Program-made: the position numbers and the translations under genes
Origin: Trebouxia sp. TZW2008
Taxonomy: Eukaryota > Chlorophyta > Trebouxiophyceae > Trebouxiales > Trebouxiaceae
Direction of reading: 5' to 3'
Assembly (NCBI GenBank): GCA_002118135.1
Contig: BDIU01000025.1
Coordinates: 1 to 64,000 of the forward strand
DNA length: 64,000 bases
The notes under the pieces: generated by a model
Database searches by the model: none
Seen by the model: only the letters and a program-made list of their open reading frames with translations
Told to the model about the DNA's origin: nothing
Shown here: one piece after another, positions 11,701 through 23,700 of the stretch
Layout: every line of letters starts with the position of its first letter
Numbering within the stretch: position 1 is the first letter of the stretch

Positions 11701-14700
11701 TCCTCCTCTGTGCTACTTCCTCCTCTGTGCAACTGCCCATCTCTGTGCCACCGGTGTGAATGCGTTTGCCATATCAACAAGCTTGATCTAGTGACCAACA
11801 TGGTAACATACCGTTTGTAATGCTCACAGCTACAGCTTGCCATAAGAGCGTTGGAGGTGCAAAGCAACGCTGCTGGGTACGCATGTCCAGCATACATGAT
11901 GAAGTCACAGTCTGGGATGTTTCATCAGCAGCATCAACATCTGAAATCTTCAGCTTGTGATTTGACAGGCAGGGGGGGAACAATGGTGCATGAGACGCTA
12001 CGAGCACTGCAAAAACGTAGCATCTGTGGCTGAAGTATAAGTGTTGCTTTGTTGAGGAGTTGTGTACAAGCCAGGTTCACTACAACTGAGGGGGCCTTTA
12101 GGGGAGATTGCATCAGTGACAACAAGCTCATTGGAGCCGTATGGGAGCCCTCAAGAGCGGGGGGGGGGGGGACAGGTTTGGGCTGAGNNAGGGCGGGGGG
12201 GGGGGGTACAGGTTTGGGCTGAGCGATGACAAGGTCTGGGAGTGAGTGTCTGTTGCTTTGTAACAGGTGATGCTAGAGGTTCGAGGTGGCAAGCCAGTGA
12301 AGCTGATGGTGAAGGGGGAGGCTGTGCTGCCTGCTGTGGACATTCAGCAGAAGGCCCTGGACTTTGGGGAGGTGTACACTGGAGTCACTGCTCGCATCCC
12401 TATCACCATCATCAACACCACACCAGTCCTCGCAGGTCAGCCAGATGACGCTGCTGATTGGTCACTGCTGCAACAGCTCTTGTTTAAGTCACATGCTCCC
12501 ATTGGTGCACCTTCTGCTGCAAAGCTTCCACTTGCAGCACACACTGTCCTTCAGCCTTGTGCCACACTAAAGTCACCGCTGGCATCCCATCACCGTCATC
12601 AACACCACATTCGTCCCTGCTGGTCAGCCATCTCTTGCCACTTGCTGCACAGTCTCTGCTGCAAAGCTCTTCTTCATGGCACACATTATAACTTGGCCTT
12701 GAGGCATGCCTGGATTACGTTGTGGCACACACTGTGACTCAGCCTGGTGACATATGCTGTGGCGTACGTAATGGCTCAGCCTTGATCTATACATTGTGGC
12801 AAGTCTTTCAGCTAAGCCCTGTGACACCTTGTCCCTTACGTTCTGACTTAGCATCGTGGCCCACATCAGCTTTGTCAATGCTGCCAGTCTGTGATGCAGG
12901 CATGTCAGCACCCACCCTTCATCCGAAAGCTTTCTAGGGAGAACTGGTCTCCTAAGAATCATGTGGAGTTGCTCACACTGTAGTTTGGCATTGTGAGTAC
13001 ATCCTGGCTCAGGCTTGCGAGTGCTGCTGTTGTGTAGGCATGTCAGCGGGGCCTGCAACAGCACTCATGCTTTCAATCCTGTGATGCACAGGATGGCTCA
13101 GCCTTAAGAGTGTTGCTGTTGCTGTGGTGCAGGCATGTCAGTGGACCTGCAGCAGCAACCGTCTTTCAGCCTGGATTTGCCCAAGGAGAATTGGTCTCCT
13201 GACGAATACGAGGACTGCCCTCTGGTACGCCTTGGCAGAAGGGGCTCTGCTGGCAGCTCAAGATCCTCACGCAGAAACAAGTAGGGCCTCCTGCCAGTTC
13301 ATCTGGCACACTGAAACCTTTCCTGACCACTGCTTTTCCGGGGCTTGGCGCTGAAATCTTTCCAATGCCAATGTTTGTCTGGGAAACATGTGCTTTTTTG
13401 CGATACAATTGCAAGACGTATTTTGCATTGATGACACTGGGTTGTAGCAGTGATCACACAAGGAATGTGACTACAAAAGAAGCACATCCGTGCGCTCATC
13501 CCTGCCTGATCGAGCATTATCTGGTATTTCAGAGCACCACAGTGCCAAGCACACTTACTTAGGTGCCGCAGATTCAGACGCTGTAGGCCACAAACTTGAC
13601 AAAGCTGTGATGTGTGACTCAGGGTGACTGAGGCTGAGGAGCTGAGTCGCCTGAATGAGGGAGCTCGCTATCAGCTCAAGCTGCTGCCCAACAAGTCCCT
13701 CACCCTGTGGCTGATGTTCACAGCACGCAAGGAGGCAGTCTATGACTTTGAGCTGCCCATCACTCTGCTGGGTTATGGCTTCTCTGTGGCAGGTGACTGC
13801 TGCTGTAAAGTCTGCGCTTTTAGGCGTCATTATAGTGGCCATGTTGAGTATAATTCTTGTGGAGTTGCTGCTTTCAGAGCCAGCAATGCTGCATCATATA
13901 CCTTACCTTGACATGTGCAAGCCGTAACAGTAGCCATTTACATCAACGGCAGCTTTGAAACTGATGCTTACAGCATGGCATGACTTGATGCCCTGTCATT
14001 GCATTGCTGAGCTTGCCTGTGCAATTGTAACTCTGCACATGAAAGCTATACAGTGGGTTGTCCTCAATTGATGTTTTGTTGCAGGGGTGTCTGCAGTGAA
14101 CAGGACAATCACTGCCCGTGCAGTTGAGGCCCGCATGAGTTTGTCCAAGACTGTACTAGATTTTGGCAGCCAGATCGTGCTGCGTTCAAACCAGGTCAAA
14201 CCGCCATACACAATGGATGTGATTCTGACCAGCAATGAGAATGATGAGATGGAATGGCACATGGGCCACGCCTCCTGTGAGGGCATGGAGGGGTGGGGAG
14301 GGGTCTTTGCTGTTGACCCCAGTCATGGCACTCTTGCAAAGGTCAGTCCACGCATGACAATGCATTTGTCAATGCCCAGATAATGCACCAGCCTAAAATT
14401 ACAGTTGCTGCTGATCAAAGCAAATGCGAATGGGAGTATCAGTCCCTTCATACAGCACTATGGTGGCTGATAATCTGTTACACTGCAGTGGTCTTGCCAA
14501 GGATCATTCTGCATGTTGGAACCCAACTCTGGATGTAAAAGCCTGTTGCTTGACCATCTTGTCAGGCATGCTGTCTGCAAGCTGCCTGTGAGCAGCTATT
14601 ACGTTGTCTGTCACAACTCTGTTTTGCACTAAGTATGCACGATGCAGCCATGTGCATGAATGAAAGTACAGTGTGCCCTGTCACGAGTAGGATCTGTCTA

Positions 14701-17700
14701 ACCCTTCCAGTAAAGGCGACAGCTGGAGTGAGTCATTACCAGTATACACATCATCCTTTGATGAAGAGGCACAAAGCAGCACTCTGCTGTTCATCGGCAT
14801 CTGACCTAACATGCTGCCTGCATTTTGTCGCAAGCGCAGCTCACGGGCACTCAAAGTCACAAAGGCACTTGCATTGAACCCCATGTGCAATTTTCTGCAC
14901 CTGCTGTGGTGCAATCATCACTGTGCTCAGCAGCTGACCTGAGACCTGCTGCCTGCAGCATGCTAAATGCCTGGTCAAGTTCAAGTTCAGTCCCAAGGAC
15001 AGCCGCATCTACGAGGGCAAGTTTCCCCTGTTCCTGGGGACCAATGCCGCACAGCCCTACTACATGGTAGACGTGCGGGGTGAGGGGCAATACCCACGCC
15101 TCAAGTTTGACAGGAAGGAGTGCATCATGCCTTCTGTGCCTCTGGGCTTCACATCCAAGGCTCAGTTCTATGTCATGAGCCAGGGCTACGACAATCTACA
15201 GCTCAAGGTACGCGTAGCTCCCCAAACTCAACATACAACCATTTGTGTCCTGTTGCAACATGGCAATTGCTTGCTGCACAGATCCATACATCTGTCTTGT
15301 CGCCACAAAGTTGCCTGACAAACTATGTAAGCAAGAAGCTGCAAGACAGGAAGGAGTGCATCATGCCAGATGTGCCTCTGGGCTTCACATCCAAGGCTCA
15401 ATTCTATGTCATGAGCCAGGGCTATGACAATCTACAGCTCAAGGTATGCCTAGCTCCCAACGCAACTTGCAATCGTTTGTGTCCTGTTGCAACATGGCAA
15501 TTGCTTGCTGCACAGATCCATACATTTGTCTTGTCGCCACAAATTGGCCTAACAAACTGTCTAAGCAAGAAGCTGCAAGACAGGAAGGAGTGCATCATGC
15601 CAGCTGTCCCTCTGGGCTTCACGTTCATGGCTCAGTTCTGCGTCATGAGCCAGGGCTACGACAATCTATAGCTTGAGGCATGTCTAGCTTTGCAAAGCTT
15701 TGCAATAATTGACTCTGTGTTGCAACATTTGAGTGGCTTGCTGCATTTGCATTCATGCACTTGTTCTCTAGCTGCAAAGCTGCCTGACAAAGCAACCTAA
15801 GCTGCAGGTCACTGATAGCTTTTCTGCATTTGGCATTGCCTCGAACTGCATCATGATGCAGATTTAACCACCATCTGATGAGCAGCATTTGCCCCTCTTC
15901 TTTGACTTTTCAGAGGGCAGCCTGATAGGCATTGCCAAGGAGACGCTGCCAGTCACTCGAAATCGTCACCAGCCCCCTCATAGTGGCTTGTCTGCTTTTT
16001 GCACTGCCTCATGCTTTTAGTGGGCAGCCTAACAGGCATTGGCAAGGAGAAGCTGCCAGTCACTCAAAATCTGACAGCCGCCTCATAGCGGCTTGTCTGC
16101 TTTTTGCTTTGCCTCACGTGTTGTCGAAATGCAGATCCGGCCACCGCCTGATGAGCAGCACCTGCCCCTGTCCTTCGACTTTCCAGAGGGCAGCCTGATA
16201 GGCATTGCCAAGGAGAAGCTGCCAGTCACAGTCTCATTCACTGGCACCAAGCCAACCAGCTTTACTGCCAATGTGGTGTTCCTAGATGAGGAGGGTAAAA
16301 GGTTCAGCCTGCCAGTCACAGGCTCCACAGATGCTTGCCTACTCACACTGAAGCCCTTCCTAGATGTAAGCTCAGCTTGACTTTGTCTACTGTCAGTTTG
16401 GTGTCTTTGAAGTCATTCAAGCATGTGAGTTTATCCTGCTAGTCAAAGGCTCCACGCATGCTTGCTTACTGACATCGTAGCACTTCCTGGATGTAAGATC
16501 AGCTTGACTGCAGCTTCCGTCGATCTGATATCATGCACAAGCTACCCACGCATGTGACTACCTGCTGTTGCATGATGTCAATCTGCTGCAGCTGTTTCAG
16601 AAGTCATCAGTACATGTCAGTGCTGTTGGGAATGATGCTCAAGAGCATCCTTTTCCTCTAGCAGAGAATGTGGGCCAGAGACTTGAAGGCTGTGCATTCG
16701 TAGGTGAATGGCAGTGAGCTGGTATGGGGCTCAAATCCCAGTGGCCCACCCCAGCTAGACCCCAGGGGGGCCTACAAGCTGCCAGACGGGGGCTTTGCTG
16801 CCATGGGTCCTACAGTGTCCCCAGTAGCACTCAGCAAGTTCCTGACAGCCATGTCGGGCAAGCAGTTTCAGAACCCTCCCAGTGAGATGCTGGTGTCAAG
16901 AGGGCTGCTCATACACGACCTGCTGGAACAATTCAGTGGCAAGCCCATGCCTGGCAGGGTACGCTCATCACCATCACTGATTTGCATTCTACTGAGGTTG
17001 CTGACTGCCATGTCGGGCAAGCAGTTCCTATCAACACTCAATCCCGGAATTACAAAAATGACTTAAGTCTGCTGCTGCTGCTCCAAGTTTGATCTTTGTG
17101 TCTTCATGCTTTTGTAGCCAGCAAAAGTTGTACCTCCAAGTAGGAGTAATCCAAGCATGCAGTGCTTGCAGCTCCAGCTCAACATGATGCATGCTTGCAG
17201 ACGTCTGGCGGGGGTGCAGGCAAGAGGGAGAACCCGCATGCTCTTCTGACTGGTTATGAAAACCTGCTTGCTCACCTCAAGAGCCATGGCGCCCTGCTCA
17301 ATGCAGTCAAGCCAGAGCTGCTGTTGGACGTTACAGACTTCAGGTTTGGTCATGACTCTGACCTGTGTTGTCACTTTGGTCTTGATGAACGCTCATGCCT
17401 ACATGTTTGAGCCAAGTGGAGCGGCTTACCTGGAACCGCCAAGTGGCATGATTGTCAATTGCAGCTCGAGTGGCAACTCCTCAGACATGCAGTCTTGCCG
17501 CATGCATGCAATGCTGGTGTCACAAGCACTCATCTGGCTTGGCAGCCTTAATTTGAATGACTTGCTGAGCTTTGCTGAAACAGCTCTGCTGGGTGCTGTG
17601 ATGCATGTCACTGTGCACTGCAGCTGCTCAATATTCTGCAAAGACGATGTGTGTGAAATGGCACAGGCTGATCTTGGCCAAGCGTGAGGCCAAAGCGGTA

Positions 17701-20700
17701 ACAGAGGCCGACACTGAAGCTCTGGACTGGTGGTACGACCTGGAAGAGGACTTTGACCTGCTGTGCTTCAAGGCCTGGAATGCTGTCATCTATCAGGTTG
17801 GCTTTGTATGCACAGCTACCATGCCTTTACATGGATGCAGTGCTGGCAAGCACTGTCCTCCAACCATTCTTTGCTGCGTGTGTCAGCTGATAGCCATCTG
17901 GTAATCGAACAGCGCATTGTTATCATGGCATTCACAAAGATGCAGTGTGCTCTCTGCTTCACGTGACTTGCATGCTGTCCGTTAGCGTCTTTGAGGAGCA
18001 GCATATGCAGACAACTGCAAGAAAATGGCACAACCCTGACACATGCAGCAGCAGGGCATCATGCTTCAGTGCCTTGTTTTGCTGCCTTGTTTATACATTC
18101 TGAGGTGCAGCTATTCTTCTGCTGTAACTACATACAATGCATGCCCTTTTGTGGTGCGTCAGCCTATTCAGTCGACAGAATGACAAGCTACAATTGTTTA
18201 CGTTGTTTTTGTTATCCTCTGCAACTTTCCATTTATTGCTCTTGCTTACACAGGTCGTGCGCACATTTGTGCTGGCCAGGGTGACCGTGAAGAGCCTGAA
18301 GCACCTGCCAGGCATGGAGGACTGCCAGCTGCCGCCTGACACCGACCTGCTGCACAGCAATGTCTACAGCACAGCTGAGACTGTGCTACTTGCCTGGGTC
18401 TCAGCACACTTTTCCAAGGTCTGTGCTGCAAGGCTTTACGTGGCTGTTGCTTGACTGTTGCTTTACTGCTGCATCAGCTGCTGCAAACTGTTGCTGGGCT
18501 GATGTATCCAGGTTTTTGGCCTTCTGAGCAAAAGGCAGTGCAACCTCAGGACCTTCACAGCTTTTTGCCAATGCACACAGTTGCACTGTGTGTGCTTTTG
18601 TGATGAGGGGCTGTACTGGTACAGGATGCCTGTACAGCAGCATTGCAAGAATTTATCACGTGGGATTGCTGTCCTCAATAGTGCTCAATCCCTCAATGTG
18701 TGAGCATTGCCATGCATCATTTGCCCAGGAATATTCTTAATTTTTAGACACAGAATTGCAAGCTTGCATGACAACAGAAGATTTGAAAAGCAGCTTTTCA
18801 TCTTGAGATCACAGATGTTTGAGCTTCAGTGTCTTCATTGTGGACTGCAGGCTTTGCCTTTAGCAGCTCATAAGGTGACAAACTTTGACAGTGACATGTG
18901 CAACGGGCTGGCATTAGCAGCGTTGCTCATGAGTCATTGGCCAGAGCTTGCACCCCTGGGGGGTCAACTTAGGGTCACCCCCACCAGCAAGGCTGACGCG
19001 CAGCACAATGCTGGCATTGTTGTCAAAATGATGGAAGAATTGCAGCTCCCATATAACCTGCAGGCAAGTCACAGCATCAGAAGAAAGACATACATCTATC
19101 ACTTGTCTGCTGTCTGGCGTTTGGTGTGTTTGAATTCTGTCACAAATAATAGCTGATAGACTCAAGACCATGCACAGAAATTGCTGTTGATATCAATGCC
19201 ATGATGCAAATCAGCATGTATTGCTCAATCTGTTTAAGCTGAAAGCAGAGGCCTGCACAATCAGATTGATGCAGTGACATCCAGAGCTTGGTGCTCCACA
19301 GCAACCTGCCCCTCCAAGCTCAACAGCGAGATTTTTTGTCAGCATGTTCAGGCCGGCACCGTTTCCTCTCACAGCATTGCAGAAGCACATGCTGTTGTTA
19401 GATGATGCACCATATGACTGCAATGATCCTGGCTGAGCTCAAAACTACAGGAAGCAGACCATGCCCTGCCGTGTCATTGCCTTGACACAAGTTTGTGACA
19501 ATGGGCTGACCACAGGAGGAAGAGGTGACAAAGGCAGACTGCAGAGACATGGTGCTGCTGGTGCTGTACTTGTACCAGACCTTGCCACAGCTGGTGCCCA
19601 AAGCCACCCTGGATTTTGCTGGCAAGCTGGGGGACAAGCAGGTCAGCACATGCTGGTTTTGCTGTAGGACTCAGTCTAAACGCGTGTCAGCTTTGCAGCT
19701 CAAAGGAGACACTATGTGCATCCAAGCTTGCACAGCTGCCATAGACATTCACCTGTCCTGACAGTGTCCGTGGTTCATGCCAGGGCAGTGAAAACAACCT
19801 AGCTCACCCCTGATGTCTCTGTCTCGGATGCTTTGCATGTTCAAGCACATATGCTGAGCCTGCTCTGAGGGAAGTGCCACTGCCAGCTATACAGCTGCTT
19901 GGGCTGAGTGACTTGCAATCAAGAAGACACAACCCTTGAGACAGCGACTCTGACTAAAGTGCATTCACCGCTGCCAACACTCCTGCGCAGTGATGACAGA
20001 GCAAATCCAATCTGCTGCCCTGTATGCACAGGTGAGGAATGTGGATTTGACTGCACAAGGCAGCAAGGCAGTGGTATACACAGCTCGCCTAGTGGGGCAC
20101 CCTGACTTCAGCTTGGAGGCGTCCACCATCAGGGTAGAACCTGGGACCACCGCCAGTTTTGCTGTCGCCTGCAAAGCTAGCACAACAAACCCACAGGTAA
20201 GCCCCAGCAAACGCAAGTCTTGGGCACACACTGAAGCCCTTCTTGCAAGCGTTACATCCATGCAATGTCAATGTCTGACATATGTGGGCTTCTGTTTGCT
20301 ACACGTGATCACTTAACATGCATGCTCTGGACAAACCTAAAAGCTGCCAGTGCTGTATGCAAGCAGCTGGCTTTGCTCGTCAATACCTGGCAGACAGCCA
20401 CTTCTTGTCACTGCAACTCAATATGGCAATGACACATACTGAGCTGAAATAGGCACTGTTGTCAGCTCAGTGTTCAGCCTACTGCATTCCATATGCAAGT
20501 CCTGTCATGTACTGGAAATAGCCAGCAATTGCTAGCACAACTGTACCAGTAGCAGACTCTGACTGTCCATGACCACTGTCACGCAGACAGCCAAGCTGGT
20601 GCTGATGAGTAAGCGTGGGACTAATGGGGCTCCCCCTGCAGCTCCCCTCACCTTTGCCCTGAGAGGTGAAGTAGATGCGCGTGGGCCTCTGAAGTATATC

Positions 20701-23700
20701 AAGACCAGCGCTGCACTGTATGACTTCCAAGAGCTGGAGGTCAAGCTTACCAACCCATTCCAGGTCAGTGTATCATCCAAGCGGACAGCCGTTGACAAGA
20801 ACAACCCCCTTTGTCCGCATAATTCAGACACACTCTTGTAGGCCAATGCAATCTTGCAAATGCACATCAACAATTTCTTTTAGGCAGAATCCACGAACAG
20901 GCTGGTGTGACCTGCTGTCTGTGGATGTGTACGGAAACCACACTGACATGCTAGCCAAGATCTTGCTGCATGCCAACATTCAAGATGTTTCGTGCATCAG
21001 AGTGTTGCCAATGCAAGAGCATACAGATTTGCTTGCAGTAATTGCAAGGCAATGCTGCTCCAGCCATACCAGCAAGCAGGACAACAATGCTCTGCTGTGG
21101 TACACACCATGTGGCCAGCAGCTGCTCAAATGTCAGTCCAGTCACAAACTCTGAGTGCTTGCAGATTGACTGTGACTTCACTGTGCGTGTGGTGCACGCT
21201 TCAGCTGAAGATCTGGACCTGGACAGGCTGCAAGGCTCGGCAGCAAGGAAGCCGATATCACCCAGGTGAGCAATCAAAGCTGTCAACCCAGTCAGGTGCA
21301 GGTGCTTTGTGTTTGAGGGGTCCGCTGCATCTGCAGTGCGCGGCCGCAAGATGAGAACTCAGTGCATGCAGCAGTACCTGTTATATATGAGCTGTGCATG
21401 CAAGCAGCATCATGCACATGCAGTGTGAAGCAGCCCTGCGCAAGTCGTGCATGCCCTTCTTACATGACGCATGTTCTCATAACCAGCATTCTGGGGCTGG
21501 TCTCTCTGTCTACCAAGAGCGAATGAATAGTGCAGATGCAAAATTGACTCATAAAGCCTTGCTTGCAGCTTGCAAAGAGCTGACAGGTCTCAAGCGACCT
21601 GGGTCGTACACATCGTATGTACAGCAGGCATGCAGATCCCACTGTATGTTTAGAAATTTTTGCAGGTCCCAAACAGTGCACACCGTACATATCACACTCA
21701 CAGGAGACACATAGACTCCAGTTTCTGTGATTGTGCACAGGAAGAAGACCCAAAAGGATGGCAGGGAAACAGGCAGTCTGTCAAAGGGCAGAGCCTTCCC
21801 CAAGCCCTTTGGCATTGATAGGCAAAGGGTGCGCATCAAGGCCAACGCAGAGGAGACCCTCAAGGGAGCCTTCCTGCCCTTCACTCTAGGCCAGCATACG
21901 TGCAGCATTGTCTTTGAGGACGCAGCCTGTGGCAAGTTTGTGTATGAGGTCACAGGCGAAGCTAGCTTGCCGCAGCCCTTCAACAAGTTCAAATTTCAGG
22001 TCCGTTGCCTCACAGCTCATTTGTCCTGACATCATTCCTTCTGCTATGCAACATGTCAGCAGCAAGCATTCTGCATCAAACGACCTGGCACTGAGACAAT
22101 CACCGATACCTTGCATCGTTCCTGCCAGGTTGCAGAGAGCATTTGCATCTCAAATGTGGTCAGTCCATGATGCTGCTTGACTGCAGTGCTGATGTATGTA
22201 ATGCCCAATGTCTGCATGTGTCACACATACAGCATGACAAATATTGCCTTCCAGCTTAGCCTGTAGCCACCACAATAAGGGCCAACTCAGGGCAGGGCTG
22301 AGACATGACGATTGCAGAACAGCATGCCATGATGAGGCTAGCAGATCTGGCTGGCAGGTGCATCTGGTTTGAGCTTGTATTGCGTAAGTGCAGGTTGGTG
22401 CTGATGGCCCTCAGACTAGAGACATCAGCTTGCCATGGAACAATACACAGATTGATGCAGCGCGTCGTACCTTCCTGGATCGCCATCCTCTGGCTAAGAA
22501 CAAGGAGCAGGTGGCACTAGCCAAGGGTGAAGGCAAGTGCACGCCTCTCTCATTGGCCTTTCCATGCGTTTGCTGAACTGTAAGGATGTTGCTGCTGTAT
22601 GTAGGGTGTTTGTGCTTCACCTGCATGCAAGTGAATGTTGTGCTGCTCTTCAAGCATGCTGAGGTGTCAGTTCTGCATGTCTGCTTGGCAATGCAGCATT
22701 GCAGTTTGCATGCGTGCATATGCTCAGCAGATGCACACAACACGCCATGCACAGCAAATGGAGGTGTCCTTGGCTGCAGGCGAGGCTGCCATGTCGTCAG
22801 CAAGCTTCACTGTCGAGAAGAACAGCAGCCGCGTTGAGCTGCCAGATGTCTTCACTCTGCAGCGTAGCAATGTGGCCAAGGCTGCTCCGGCACCCGCAGC
22901 TGCTGCCAGCAATACCGCAGCTGCTGCCAGCAATACCGCAGCTGGCAACGCTCCGTCAGGAGGTTCTGGAAGAGTGTCCAGGTCGATGCAAGAGTCCCCA
23001 GAGGCGGCAGTCGTCAACCGACCTGCTGACGGAGCTCCCGTCAACACCTTGAGAGTCACATTGCATCCTGCGGGAGCAGGCACTTACCCCAGCAAGGTCG
23101 TGCTGGTCAGCGGCGACGATGTCAGAGTGCTGGACGTGGAGTTCTGTGCCGTCAAGACTGGCCAGCAGGTCACATTGGAGTTCAACACTCCAGCAAGGGA
23201 GAGGCTGGTCCAGGAGGTGACGTTTGCTCAAGCTCAACCTAAAGCCTGTGATGCACACCTTGGCCTGTTCTCTGTACTTTCAACCGCTCATGACACAGAG
23301 GCGGTCTATGGCAGCAATCAGCCTTCACACTGATAACAGCCAGATGTGCAACTTGCCGTCATGTTCAGGAGCAATCACTCCGTCTTGCTGGCTGGTGAGA
23401 AGCCTAATTTTAATGATGCAGGTGCCAGTTGTAAACAGGAGCAATCAGCCAGTCCATGTGACAGCAGACCTGAGGGGAGGAGAGGCTTTCTCAGGGCCCA
23501 AGGACATCACTGTGGGTCCAGGCCAAACAGCTGCCTACCCTCTCACTTTCAGAGCTCCCTGGATTGGCGACTATGTGGGGAACTTGGACCTCAACTTTCC
23601 TGCAACAGGTATGTTAGCTGTCTGTCATAAATCAGTCAACAACAAGTCTGCAAATTGAGTAGGTCTCTTCTCAACGTCTGCTACTACAATGTGCATCAAG

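Noticed and set aside
11319..11897. Several long open frames on both strands over the minisatellite
   Set aside because: Repeat units whose length is often a multiple of three stay open in many frames. The proteins are simple Pro/Leu/Cys or Glu/Val/Ala repeats and overlap a real exon (11331-11447).
13225..13622. Ending CFAP47 exon 18 at the GTACGC donor at 13225
   Set aside because: That choice makes exon 19 run into a stop. Extending exon 18 to the AACAA|GTAGGG donor at 13281 gives phase 2 and joins exon 19 from 13623 in frame.
21394..21714. Possible extra CFAP47 exon between 21394 and 21714
   Set aside because: Exons 31 and 32 join directly in phase 2. The open frame here lacks acceptor/donor pairs in phase and has no ASH-like strand pattern.
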